A stretch of DNA of 22,252 nt. Source: Nanobdellota archaeon. Its GTDB lineage: Archaea; Nanobdellota; Nanobdellia; Woesearchaeales; UBA12501. The notes under the pieces were generated by a model, which was not told the DNA's origin, did no database searches, and worked only from the letters and a program-made list of their open reading frames with translations. Position numbers and translations under genes: made by a program. Location of the stretch: assembly GCA_018812465.1 (NCBI GenBank), contig JAHJCS010000020.1:1-22252 (forward strand), read 5' to 3'. Below are positions 1 through 7,759 of the stretch, piece after piece; position 1 is the first letter of the stretch, and every line of letters starts with the position of its first letter.

Positions 1-1
1 C

Positions 2-481
2 AAGAATCATCTTAAGTTTATGGCAAAGCCAATTGCTCCAAGGATTAAAATCAGGGGCAAGTCTTTGTTCGGCAATCATAAGACCTTCAGAGGGCTTTTC
101 GTTGCTTCACTCATAGGAATACTGGTGTTCCTTATCCAGGTGCTTCTCTTTAGGTATTCAACTTTCCAGATGATAAGCATATTTGATTATGTTCTGTTTT
201 TCCAGAGATACAACATACTTCCAGGATTCCTCCTTGGTTTCGGAGCAATATTCGGTGACATGTTTGAGAGCATGATAAAGAGGCAGCTTAACAGGCCTCC
301 TGGCGCTAAGTTCATCCCATGGGACCAGATAGACTTTGTTTTTGGTTCTTTGCTCTTCATATCACTACTTTATATCCCATCCTGGAAAGCAATACTGATA
401 ATATTCCTGGTGACTCCTTTCGGGCATATAGGCATGAATCATCTAGCCTACTATCTTAAGATCAAGAAAGTAAAGTGGTAA
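2..481 (+). CDS. carS: CDP-archaeol synthase (CarS), 5' end outside window
   Basis: Integral membrane enzyme that makes CDP-archaeol from CTP and unsaturated archaetidic acid, the step before polar head-group attachment in archaeal lipid synthesis. The frame is open from base 2, and the usual first 20-25 residues of the family are missing. The ATG at 20 is therefore probably internal (it falls in the family's LAKP-like segment), and the gene begins upstream of the window. Visible family motifs are the basic segment KIRGKSLFGNHKTFRG and, later, GDMFESMIKRQLNRPPG followed by IPWDQIDFVFGS, the conserved nucleotide/metal-binding region of this CDP-alcohol-forming family. Hydrophobic segments lie at about residues 27-45, 60-80, 107-122 and 123-140 counted from the ATG at 20. 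The last 39 nt overlap the convergent membrane-protein gene. Assignment is confident from the motifs. Confidence 0.87.
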   Translation, partial: KNHLKFMAKPIAPRIKIRGKSLFGNHKTFRGLFVASLIGILVFLIQVLLFRYSTFQMISIFDYVLFFQRYNILPGFLLGFGAIFGDMFESMIKRQLNRPPGAKFIPWDQIDFVFGSLLFISLLYIPSWKAILIIFLVTPFGHIGMNHLAYYLKIKKVKW

Positions 482-940
482 TGCTGTTAAGAAGAAAAGC
501 GCATTTGATCCAAGGATATAGAACAGCTGCCATACTCTGGATTTCTCTTTATGCCTCATGACACACAATGTGCCTGACGCAAGGCTGAAAATGAATATGA
601 GGCTTGCGGTTATCTTAAAAAGAATAGGCACTTGGGCCATCACTGCGAACATAGCTCCTAATATCCCATAAGCTATCTTCTGGGCTGCTCTTCCTCTTCC
701 TACTTTTATGAAAACCCCTACTGCCATCAGAGAGATTGCTCCCCAGGTAGGGCTCCTGAAATACATGAGAAGAAGCATGACCAGTATAAAACATATCATA
801 TGCAGTGCTTCAAAATATTTCTTTCCTGGCTTGAGCTCTTCAGGAGATATCAAAGCAAGAGCATAACCTCCCATCACTCCAAGATATGCAATCACTGCTG
901 TGAGAAGGTAGCTTAGGAACTCCATCTTGAATGCCCCCAT
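443..940 (-). CDS. Polytopic membrane protein of unknown function
   Basis: A 165-aa, strongly hydrophobic protein with about five or six membrane segments (roughly residues 8-31, 46-62, 64-80, 88-104, 106-127, 139-160) and short basic loops (KPGKK, KVGRGR, RHKEKSR). I do not recognise the family. It is last in a minus-strand run after a DUF1858 gene, a zinc ribbon and a dph2 fragment. Its first codons overlap the 3' end of the dph2 fragment in another frame. A second in-frame ATG lies at 925; neither start has a clear Shine-Dalgarno, so translation may be coupled to the upstream fragment. Its 3' end overlaps carS convergently by 39 nt. The frame is probably real because of its consistent membrane-protein composition. 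Confidence 0.65.
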   Translation of the reverse strand: MGAFKMEFLSYLLTAVIAYLGVMGGYALALISPEELKPGKKYFEALHMICFILVMLLLMYFRSPTWGAISLMAVGVFIKVGRGRAAQKIAYGILGAMFAVMAQVPILFKITASLIFIFSLASGTLCVMRHKEKSRVWQLFYILGSNALFFLTALPLYFLDLKIVG

Positions 941-1167
941 TGTATAAGAAGATCAGCCTTGATATTTCCCATCTCAGGGATGTCGCATGCACCAAAGCAA
1001 GAACCAAGCCAGATAAATATTTCAGCACCTGTCTTTTCTTTAAGTGTGTCTGTGATCTCTCCTGCTTTTGGCTTTAAGCCATCAGGCAGCTGGATGCATA
1101 CCTTCTTTGCTTTCTGCTTCTTTATTTCAGAAACAGCTTTTTCAAGCTCTAGATTATAATCATTCAT
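913..1167 (-). pseudogene. dph2: Truncated diphthamide synthase Dph2 (N-terminal fragment)
   Basis: An 84-aa ORF matching the N-terminus of archaeal Dph2, the radical-SAM-like [4Fe-4S] enzyme that starts diphthamide synthesis on EF-2. Recognisable segments are an IQLPDGLKP motif, a GAEIFIW strand, GSCFGACDIPE (first cluster-cysteine region, C57/C61) and ADLLIQWGHS. Full-length Dph2 is about 320-340 aa with three widely spaced cluster cysteines. Here the reading frame stops six codons after GHS, and the region beyond encodes an unrelated membrane protein. The fragment cannot form the complete cluster, so it is probably a deletion remnant, although its start, frame and operon position are intact. 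It begins 6 nt after the zinc-ribbon stop. A shortened domain with a new role is possible but less likely. Confidence 0.72.
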
Positions 1168-1173
1168 CTATAA

Positions 1174-1335
1174 TCACCAGGATATCATATGATCAGTCTC
1201 TTTCTCTTCCTGATGGACAAGGCTTCCTTTATAACCACATGCATGACATTCATAGAAACCTCCTCCATTAGTATGTACAAATTTCAGATCCAATGCTCCA
1301 CAGTGTGGGCATTTTGTCAGAGTTTCAATTATCAA
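1174..1335 (-). CDS. Small zinc-ribbon protein (53 aa)
   Basis: A short gene read by translating the gap between its neighbours. It starts with TTG at 1335, overlapping the TGA stop of the DUF1858 gene (TTGA overlap), and ends with TGA at 1174. The protein has two CxxC knuckles, CPHC (C9, C12) and CHAC (C30, C33), separated by a strand-rich LKFVHTNGGGFYE segment. This is the classic rubredoxin-like/TFIIS-type zinc ribbon. It probably binds one Zn2+ and may act in nucleic-acid or protein interaction; the exact role is unknown. The stop-start overlap on one side and the 6-nt gap to the dph2 fragment on the other indicate one transcript. No ATG or GTG in frame lies before the first cysteine, so TTG is the best start. 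Confidence 0.7.
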   Translation of the reverse strand: MIIETLTKCPHCGALDLKFVHTNGGGFYECHACGYKGSLVHQEEKETDHMISW

Positions 1336-1619
1336 TCTTTCTTGCTTTTCTTAGCTGCTTTATTCAGATCTTCCATGAATTTATCAACATCAATTCCATG
1401 GGCCATAGCGCCCTGCTCTACTGTCTCAAATGCAGCCACATGGCAGCCTATACAGTGCATTCCATGCTTGAACATGACTTCTGCTGTGCCTGGATATTTG
1501 TGGACAACTTCGCCTATTGGCATATCTTTTGTTATAAGCTGGCCTTCGGAGCTGTCTTTTGCAGGCTTTGAAGCCTTCTTTGCATTCTCTTTTGCTGGTT
1601 TCTTGGTTGTTTTTGCCAT
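1332..1619 (-). CDS. DUF1858-domain redox protein
   Basis: A 95-aa protein with a Lys/Ala-rich N-terminal tail (residues 1-25) followed by a DUF1858 domain, also known as the hybrid-cluster-protein-associated disulfide domain. Its hallmarks are ITKDMPIGEVVHKYPGTAEV, then GMHCIGCHVA with C56 and C59, then the GIDVDKFMEDLN helix. In characterised genomes this domain sits next to or fused to redox proteins, and the CxxC pair is presumed redox-active or ligand-binding; a biochemical role is not established. It is first in a minus-strand operon. A TATA box centred about 29 bp upstream of the ATG and no Shine-Dalgarno imply a leaderless or near-leaderless transcript. The basic tail could contact nucleic acid or protein. 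Confidence 0.85.
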   Translation of the reverse strand: MAKTTKKPAKENAKKASKPAKDSSEGQLITKDMPIGEVVHKYPGTAEVMFKHGMHCIGCHVAAFETVEQGAMAHGIDVDKFMEDLNKAAKKSKKD

Positions 1620-1641
1620 AATAAATGGTTATGCTGTTCTA

Positions 1642-1655
1642 TATTATAAATATTA
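1642..1655 (-). promoter_or_regulatory. TATA box of the DUF1858 operon
   Basis: On the minus strand an AT-only stretch (ATATTTATAATAT) is centred about 29 bp before the ATG at 1619. This fits archaeal TBP/TFB initiation at or just before the start codon, and no ribosome site lies in between. Confidence 0.55.
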
Positions 1656-1731
1656 TGCAGCCTAAGGGTTACCTAAGGCCATATATAGAAATGGCGTAAA
1701 TACTACTTTCTGATGGTGAAATGGGAGAAAG

Positions 1732-1742
1732 ATTTATATATC
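1732..1742 (+). promoter_or_regulatory. TATA box of the NACHT-kinase operon
   Basis: A purine-rich BRE-like GAGAAAG is followed by ATTTATATAT, a strong archaeal promoter match. Predicted initiation is near 1763-1768, giving a leader of about 25 nt. The leader carries a G-rich ribosome site, GGTGGGGGT at 1782-1790, directly abutting the ATG at 1791. A second AT-rich block at 1755-1765 lies around the predicted start site. Confidence 0.55.
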
Positions 1743-1790
1743 CTATATTATACACTTTATATATTAGGTATTACATAATCAGGTGGGGGT

Positions 1791-4757
1791 ATGGAAATAA
1801 GCGAAGATGAACTGAGTTCATGGATTCCTGACAGGGAGATACTCCTACAGCTTATGGATCCTCATCAGGAATTTCGTCAGAAATATCTTGCGAGCTTAAA
1901 AGAGAGAATATTTTCTATTCCAGGTGATAAGAGATTTCTTGAGGATATTGTCTTAAGGACCCTTGTCAAGAGCACAGGTAGGAATGAATCTGGATCTTCT
2001 TATTCTAGAGATATATTTCATTTAGGTGATGTTGACAGTTGGCAGAGCTTTTATCTTCTTGGAGATTCTGGAAGCGGCAAGACATTATACCTTAAAAGAT
2101 TATGTTTGTCTGCAGCAAGTGGGGAACATGATAAGTTGCCTGTCTATATAGACCTCAAGACCTATGATGGGACTCCTCTTGATGAGTTTGTCATCAAACA
2201 GATTAACCTGCCTGAATTCAGATGGATTATTAAGGATATGCTGAATCATGGAGAATTTGAGATACTTCTCGATGGGTATGATGAGATGACTCAGCATCAG
2301 CTTACTCTGCGTGACCAACTGAACAATAACCGAGAATCAGATAATCTTGAATCATCATTAATCTCAAGGAACAGGATAATACTCACAGGAAGGAATGATT
2401 TAGCATTTATTCCTGAGTTTATGGCAAAATATGTCATCCAGCCATTGGAAAAAGAAGACATAGCTGATTATGTGAAAGCAAAAGTGGCCAATGGTTTGCT
2501 GAACTATCTCCATAATGATCAGGGATTACTGGAATTCTTCAGCAGGCCTTTATTCCTTAATTATCTGATTGAGCTTTATAAACGAGATGGAAAGATCCAA
2601 GTGCAGAACAAATCAGAATTATACCGAAAGATAATCCACAGCAGACTCTTAAGAGAGGAGATGAGGGCTGGAGGAAACAACATTGAAAGAGTTTTTGATT
2701 TCTCGAATGAAATCAACATGCTCACTCAGATAGGATATCTCATGCAAACCGGCAGAACATACGAATTTGACCAGGATTATGCTGTTATTCTCAGTATCTT
2801 TGGGCGTTTTAAAGAAGAAGAGGATCCTGAACTTAAGATGATTTTAGACAGCCAATGCGAGACTGCAATGACTGAGTTCAAGATTAAATATAATGTGTCA
2901 TTTGATGAAGATGAATCAACAAAAGAAGAACTTAAAGAATTAGGTTTTCCAGTATATATCATTGAGTCTGTGCTCTCTTTGGAAACCGGCAGGCTTTTTC
3001 ATTCCAGGCCATCTTCATTTGATCATCTCAGCCTTCAGGAGTATTTCTGCGCAAGATGGTTCTATGAACGGATAATTGATCCTAACAATGAGATGTCTAT
3101 AAAAAAGGCTTATGACCAGTATTGGAGCGAAAAAGAGGAATATAAACAGATAAAAGAGCATGTTGTTGACAAAGAAGAGAAATCCCTGCTCAAAGAAGGC
3201 AAGAAAGTGTCTGATAATTGGCGTCAAGTCCTTATCTTCTTGTCAGGCATGCTGAATGAGACTCATCTAGGCGAGCTTTTGGAAACTGTGACTGAGACCT
3301 ATTTTATGAATTCTGGTGTTTTATATGGTATTGGAAATAAAAGAGGCACATCTTCATTCCACACTGAGTTAATTTTTGCTACTGAACTTATAAGAAACTC
3401 TAAAAACAGAAATATTAATACAAAAAGATACTCAGATAAACTGAAAGATATCATAAGCTTGTACGGGTGTAATAATAAACAAGTGGTCAATGCAGTATTC
3501 AATCTGCATAATAACTCAGACCTAATAGACTTCCTGATTGAGAATGATCATCATTTCAAGGTATACATAGATGGCAGTACAGACTCTGTCTTTAATATGG
3601 ACGGCACTGTTGACTCTATTGACCATGAGCCAATATCATCATTTGATAATATAACCGAGCATGAAGAGAAAGAGTTTAAGATGAATCCTAAGAATTATAC
3701 TTATCAGATAGGATTCCTTCTGGCACTCTTTAACTCTGGCAATCCAAATGCAAGAGAATACCTGGAGAAGGCCATGCCGCCTGAAGAATTCCCTAATTAT
3801 ACTCATGTCACAGCGAAATCCCTTGACTTTCTTGCATATGCAGGATATTCAAAAGCAGAGACTGCCCTTAAAGCACAGGTCAATGATCTGATATCCAAGT
3901 TTGAGTCTGAGACTGGAGAGAGATGTCAAAAATATGCATCCCTTCTTCTTGATAGGGCTGTAGAATCCAGACTTGACAGCCATATTGCCATAAAATACAT
4001 GGAAGATTATGCTAAGAATAAGACAAACCCTAACCGCAGGGAGATGATAAGATTAATGCTGTACCCTCTATTCTCGAATACCCTAAAAGAGTTCATAAAT
4101 GATACTGATGAACCTCACTGGAAAGAAGCCTTGGAAAACTTTAGTTATTCTGGGTCTGAATTTGTGGACTTGATAGAGAACAACACCAATTCTTATGCTA
4201 TGCTGCCTGGAGGAAGACAAGTGCCTTTCAAGATAATGGCTTCTTCTATTAAGAATGGGGCGAGAGAAGAAACAGACGATCAGCGTAAAATGCATCGGTC
4301 TACTTTTGATAAATATCTTGAGAAACTCGCAGCATACCACTGGGATAAATCTTCTGGAGAGGATTGGATGGTAGAAGATGAGCCTGAGTTTCTTAGATAT
4401 ATATTGCGCAAGTGCGGATTTAGCATGGCGTATCCCTCTTCCTCGGATTATGAAGGTATATCCAGTGATGATCCTCATCATGAATCAAGGTTCTTTAGGT
4501 TGCTGAAGAGGCATTACGATGCTTCGCAAGAATTGACCTATTCATATTCCAGCCTTGATCATTATGGCCCTGTCAACAAGTTTGTCCTGTTATCATTGAT
4601 TAAGCAGGATACCCCCTGGAGAAAGGAGCTTATGCATCAGATCTCTGAGGATAATAGTTTTGATCTACTAAGAATTTTTGCAATAAATGAGAAGGATCCT
4701 GACCGGGATTATGCAATAAATCTGCTTAAAGAGAAAGGGGAGTGGAATGATGGATGA
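1791..4757 (+). CDS. NACHT-family STAND NTPase
   Basis: A 988-aa signal-transduction ATPase of the STAND class. After a short N-terminal region (1-85) comes a NACHT domain: Walker A GDSGSGKT (91-98), Walker B ILLDGYDEM (158-166) with the DGYDE arrangement typical of NACHT, an ILTGR sensor-like strand (197-201), the helical arginine-rich segment after 250, and the winged-helix hallmark DHLSLQEYF (411-419). Residues 430-988 are mostly helical, may form a superhelical ligand-sensing region, and match nothing I can name. STAND proteins oligomerise on ligand binding and activate a fused or partner effector. No effector domain is evident here, but the next gene overlaps by 11 nt and encodes a protein kinase. 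It has its own promoter and a G-rich ribosome site. NACHT proteins often function in antiviral defence in prokaryotes; that role here is inference. Confidence 0.85.
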   Translation: MEISEDELSSWIPDREILLQLMDPHQEFRQKYLASLKERIFSIPGDKRFLEDIVLRTLVKSTGRNESGSSYSRDIFHLGDVDSWQSFYLLGDSGSGKTLYLKRLCLSAASGEHDKLPVYIDLKTYDGTPLDEFVIKQINLPEFRWIIKDMLNHGEFEILLDGYDEMTQHQLTLRDQLNNNRESDNLESSLISRNRIILTGRNDLAFIPEFMAKYVIQPLEKEDIADYVKAKVANGLLNYLHNDQGLLEFFSRPLFLNYLIELYKRDGKIQVQNKSELYRKIIHSRLLREEMRAGGNNIERVFDFSNEINMLTQIGYLMQTGRTYEFDQDYAVILSIFGRFKEEEDPELKMILDSQCETAMTEFKIKYNVSFDEDESTKEELKELGFPVYIIESVLSLETGRLFHSRPSSFDHLSLQEYFCARWFYERIIDPNNEMSIKKAYDQYWSEKEEYKQIKEHVVDKEEKSLLKEGKKVSDNWRQVLIFLSGMLNETHLGELLETVTETYFMNSGVLYGIGNKRGTSSFHTELIFATELIRNSKNRNINTKRYSDKLKDIISLYGCNNKQVVNAVFNLHNNSDLIDFLIENDHHFKVYIDGSTDSVFNMDGTVDSIDHEPISSFDNITEHEEKEFKMNPKNYTYQIGFLLALFNSGNPNAREYLEKAMPPEEFPNYTHVTAKSLDFLAYAGYSKAETALKAQVNDLISKFESETGERCQKYASLLLDRAVESRLDSHIAIKYMEDYAKNKTNPNRREMIRLMLYPLFSNTLKEFINDTDEPHWKEALENFSYSGSEFVDLIENNTNSYAMLPGGRQVPFKIMASSIKNGAREETDDQRKMHRSTFDKYLEKLAAYHWDKSSGEDWMVEDEPEFLRYILRKCGFSMAYPSSSDYEGISSDDPHHESRFFRLLKRHYDASQELTYSYSSLDHYGPVNKFVLLSLIKQDTPWRKELMHQISEDNSFDLLRIFAINEKDPDRDYAINLLKEKGEWNDG

Positions 4758-6702
4758 CCCAGATAGTGTAAACCCTAGAAGGTTCATGGAATTTGAAGAC
4801 CAGATGCGTCATGAAGAAAAGAGAGAGACTGAAGAATGGTTTGCTCATATACTAAAAGAGACGATGAATCCCTGGGTTGACTCGATCAAGGATAAGAATA
4901 TTCGCGAAGAAAGAGAAGGGTCTATTAGTTCTATTGTCTTAAGCCGGCCAGGCCAGGTATTCAGCAATGTGCAAAGGAAGCTTGAAGAGATTGCAATAAG
5001 CCTGAATGATGATGAGATTCCATCTACAAGATTAGACCTCAGTTATCTGTTAGGATTCTATAACTTCCAGTTCAGGCCAGACCCTGATAAACGTCCTGAG
5101 GGTATAGATCTAAAACAGTGGGTCCTTGAAGCAGCTGATGCCTCAGGAGTCATGGATAAATTAAAATGTAAATACACTGAGAAAGAGATATATTCCAGGA
5201 TATCTCATATATACTGCGAAGGGTATGGGTCAGAGAATCCTTTAAGCGGATTAGTCAAGAATGCCCTGGAGAAGTCTTTTCCTGGATTTGAGACAGGAAT
5301 ACATGAGTTTGATGTATATCTCAAGATTGTCGCCAATAAGATTAAAGAGGTATTCACTAAGAGGGACATAGGTCTGCTTAAAGTGATAAAATCTTCTTTG
5401 AAAGAAGGCCATACAGACAGTTATAAAAGGGAACTCATGGATAAAATAGGGCATAATTTTGAAGAAGATTTTAAAGATGCCCTAAAATATATGACTAAAC
5501 TTCCTAAATTCCTGAAAGATGCTGGCAACCATAAACTATTCACTACTATACTCCGAGAAGACTTTCAATATGGCAGAACCTTTGATGAGTTCATCAGGTT
5601 TATGAGCTCAGAGATGAAAACAGTCTCAGAGATCTCCAGGAATCTGGAGAATTCACAATATAAAGAAAGCATTCTATTCCCAATTTTTGGAGAATGTGAA
5701 CCAGGAATATTTTATGACCCACTGTTCCTTACAAATCTGGATAGGCTTGTATGTGAAGGCCAGTGTAAAGATGAGAAAGAGCTTGTTGAGTTAGCTTCCC
5801 TTGATATACCCAATTATAAACCCATGAGATTCGCAGGTAATGGCAACACTTTTGATGTCTGCCTTGTTGAAAGGATCATGCAGAAAGAGAAAAGCCATGA
5901 CATCTATGAGATACTGCTTGTTCCAAAGAAAGAAGGAAGCTCAGGCCATATCTCCGGAACAAGGATGCTGACTGAGGCAGGCTCTCAGCTTCTTCTTGAG
6001 CGGCAACTGGTATGTCTGCATGAGCTACTTAAGAATGTCAAAGGCGTGCCTCGATTCTATGGTGATGTTGAGATAAAGAAAGACTGCAGAAAATTGACTT
6101 CCCTTCGCCTTGAATATATCCAAGGAGTTCCACTGAATGAATTTCTTAAAGATCATATTGGCGTGCTGTCAAATGATTCTTTGTCAGAAGAAGGAAGGAA
6201 AGAAGGCACAAGGATAATCCTTGAATATATGGTCCGTACTTTAGATGTTCTGGATGGCGTCAACTCAGCAGGTGTTGTCCATAATGACTTCTCTCCAAAC
6301 AATGTACTTGTAAAATCTAATGGGGATATTTTCATAATAGATTATGCAATATCCTCTTCAGAGATAATGGATCCTTTAACCTACGCTTCCCGCAGGTATT
6401 CAAGCCAGGAGCTCTTATCAAAGAGCAAAGTGACTCCTGCATCTGATATATACTCCTGTGGAACAATTCTTTATCACTTCCTCAAAGGAAAGCATCCAAT
6501 AAACAATGATTCTGATGAAGTTGTCAGGATAGTGTCTGATAGAGAGAGTTTTGAAAAGGCAAAGAGACTCATAGATTTTGACGGCATTCCGGATGTTTTG
6601 AAAGAAGTGATAAGCAAATCAATGAACTATGACCCAACTGAAAGGTATCAGAGCGCTGCAGAGCTCAAAACTGAGTTAGAGCAGGCTCTGCATGCTTTAT
6701 GA
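4747..6702 (+). CDS. Protein with C-terminal Ser/Thr protein kinase domain
   Basis: A 651-aa protein. Residues 1-355 are mainly helical with no recognised domain. Residues about 360-650 form a Hanks-type protein kinase. Seen are a glycine loop AGNGNTFDV (363-371), candidate ATP-binding lysines at 394-395, catalytic loop VVHNDFSPNNVLV with D514 and N519 (HND replacing HRD), metal-binding D532 in IIDYA (DYA replacing DFG), an APE-like SSQEL, the F-helix SDIYSCGTILY, and a C-lobe end DPTERYQSAAEL. The key catalytic residues are present, so activity is likely. The ATG at 4747 lies inside the end of the NACHT gene, with GGGGAG just upstream, indicating translational coupling and equal expression. 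The unknown N-terminus probably interacts with the NACHT protein. The 3' end overlaps the convergent PhoU gene by 6 nt. Confidence 0.85.
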   Translation: MMDDPDSVNPRRFMEFEDQMRHEEKRETEEWFAHILKETMNPWVDSIKDKNIREEREGSISSIVLSRPGQVFSNVQRKLEEIAISLNDDEIPSTRLDLSYLLGFYNFQFRPDPDKRPEGIDLKQWVLEAADASGVMDKLKCKYTEKEIYSRISHIYCEGYGSENPLSGLVKNALEKSFPGFETGIHEFDVYLKIVANKIKEVFTKRDIGLLKVIKSSLKEGHTDSYKRELMDKIGHNFEEDFKDALKYMTKLPKFLKDAGNHKLFTTILREDFQYGRTFDEFIRFMSSEMKTVSEISRNLENSQYKESILFPIFGECEPGIFYDPLFLTNLDRLVCEGQCKDEKELVELASLDIPNYKPMRFAGNGNTFDVCLVERIMQKEKSHDIYEILLVPKKEGSSGHISGTRMLTEAGSQLLLERQLVCLHELLKNVKGVPRFYGDVEIKKDCRKLTSLRLEYIQGVPLNEFLKDHIGVLSNDSLSEEGRKEGTRIILEYMVRTLDVLDGVNSAGVVHNDFSPNNVLVKSNGDIFIIDYAISSSEIMDPLTYASRRYSSQELLSKSKVTPASDIYSCGTILYHFLKGKHPINNDSDEVVRIVSDRESFEKAKRLIDFDGIPDVLKEVISKSMNYDPTERYQSAAELKTELEQALHAL

Positions 6703-7617
6703 CTTTCCTTCTTTCAATGTAAACAGGATGCCGCCGTTCTTGGCAGTCTCTCTCACAATATCTGCTATATAATGTATTATTATATTGTCCTCGCTGTTTT
6801 TCTTTATCATCTCAGGCATTTTCTCATGGAGCATCTCATGTTTGATTATAGATAATCTTGGAAGATCCTTTAGTTTTCTGCTGTAATAAAGGTCATAGAA
6901 CAGGTTATAATAGTCATAGGCTTTTTTTGCATAATCCGCACACTCTTTTCCTATCTTGATCTTCTTTCTCTCTGAAAGGCTGTCATAGACATAATTTATG
7001 CTGTGGCATGTTGTCAAAAGCCTGTTGAGCAGCATATACATTCTTGTGGATTCATAATCCTCAAAGAGATGCTTCTTGGTTATTGTTCTTCTGCAATAAT
7101 ACACGAACTTGTGCACTGTCTTGGATATCTCTCTTACTGACTCCATATTATCCAGTCTGCTGTTGTTCAGGTCATCCAGCAGTGCAGAGAACATGGATTT
7201 CACCAAAAGGAATGTTCTTCTTAATAATGTTGGGAACTGTTCTTCTGTCACAGGTGATATGTCCTTTATATGGCAGATATTCTTTGTCTGTTCTATTATC
7301 TGGTATCCCAGGAGATTGTCCAGAGCCTTGTTGATATGTGCGATACTTTTTGAGTCAAGAAGAGTTATATCCACTTCATCATATCCGCTGAGATAGATAT
7401 TGCTTAGTATCTGATTCAGATATATCTGATTGTTGGATTCTAGTTCCAGATGCATCTTCTTTTTTGAGCTTGCGCCTCTGGTTCTTATGGCCAGGCCATT
7501 ATCCATATCCTCAACATCTACCTCACTGTTTCCAGTGAGCCCTACTTTCTTTGTCCAGCCTTTAGGCAGTGTTATAGTTAGCGTTCCATTGCCCTGCTTT
7601 ATGACTTTCCTCTTCAT
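6697..7617 (-). CDS. AbrB/SpoVT domain plus PhoU domain regulator
   Basis: A 306-aa protein typical of archaeal 'phosphate uptake regulator' proteins. Residues 1-48 are a swapped-hairpin AbrB/SpoVT DNA-binding domain (KVIKQGNGTLTITLPKGWTKK, then GNSEVDVEDMDNGLAIR). Residues about 95-300 are a helical PhoU-type region. Such proteins are thought to bind DNA and sense metal or phosphate status, but no pst or pit transporter genes lie nearby, so its regulon is unknown. The start is leaderless, with a TATA box 28 bp upstream and no ribosome site. It is transcribed divergently from the modular-protein island starting at 7760 and sits convergently at the end of the kinase gene. It may regulate either neighbour, but only its position suggests this. 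Confidence 0.85.
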   Translation of the reverse strand: MKRKVIKQGNGTLTITLPKGWTKKVGLTGNSEVDVEDMDNGLAIRTRGASSKKKMHLELESNNQIYLNQILSNIYLSGYDEVDITLLDSKSIAHINKALDNLLGYQIIEQTKNICHIKDISPVTEEQFPTLLRRTFLLVKSMFSALLDDLNNSRLDNMESVREISKTVHKFVYYCRRTITKKHLFEDYESTRMYMLLNRLLTTCHSINYVYDSLSERKKIKIGKECADYAKKAYDYYNLFYDLYYSRKLKDLPRLSIIKHEMLHEKMPEMIKKNSEDNIIIHYIADIVRETAKNGGILFTLKEGKS

Positions 7618-7640
7618 AAGGCCTGTAAGGCTGTCTTCTT

Positions 7641-7654
7641 ATTTAAATCTTTCT
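7641..7654 (-). promoter_or_regulatory. BRE/TATA promoter of the AbrB-PhoU gene
   Basis: On the minus strand GAAAG precedes ATTTAAAT, centred 28 bp before the ATG at 7617. This is a canonical archaeal BRE-TATA pair giving a leaderless message. Confidence 0.6.
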
Positions 7655-7687
7655 AAATGATATATCAATATATCAATTATATCGGAT

Positions 7688-7740
7688 AGATATATATGTT
7701 AAATTGACGTAATAGATTGTAAGATTGACGGATTACAATC
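7688..7740 (+). promoter_or_regulatory. Promoter and probable operator of the modular-protein island
   Basis: The TATA element AGATATATAT lies at 7688-7697, predicting initiation near 7715-7722 and a leader of about 40 nt. ATTGACG occurs twice, at 7703-7709 and 7724-7730, exactly 21 bp apart (two helical turns). A perfect 8-bp inverted repeat, GATTGTAA (7715-7722) and TTACAATC (7733-7740), straddles the predicted start. This could be a dimeric repressor site or a 5' leader hairpin. Candidate binders are the divergent AbrB-PhoU protein and the island's own Lrp-type regulator. Confidence 0.45.
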
Positions 7741-7745
7741 ATCTA

Positions 7746-7753
7746 GGGGGGGG
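7746..7753 (+). promoter_or_regulatory. G8 homopolymer at the ribosome-site position
   Basis: A run of eight Gs lies 6 nt before the ATG at 7760, where a Shine-Dalgarno would sit. No better ribosome site is present. Homopolymers of this length can slip in replication, so spacing and translation could vary between cells. That is inference. Confidence 0.4.
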
Positions 7754-7759
7754 ACAATT

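Noticed and set aside
913..1167. dph2 split into two functional pieces
   Set aside because: No sequence matching the central or C-terminal Dph2 domains is found in any frame downstream; the region encodes a membrane protein.
1189..1665. Plus-strand ORF of 158 codons
   Set aside because: It is antisense to the clear DUF1858 and zinc-ribbon genes, with Cys/Phe/Ser-rich shadow composition.
4083..4481. Minus-strand 132-codon ORF inside the NACHT gene
   Set aside because: It is antisense to a coherent long coding frame and has no ribosome site or recognisable motif.
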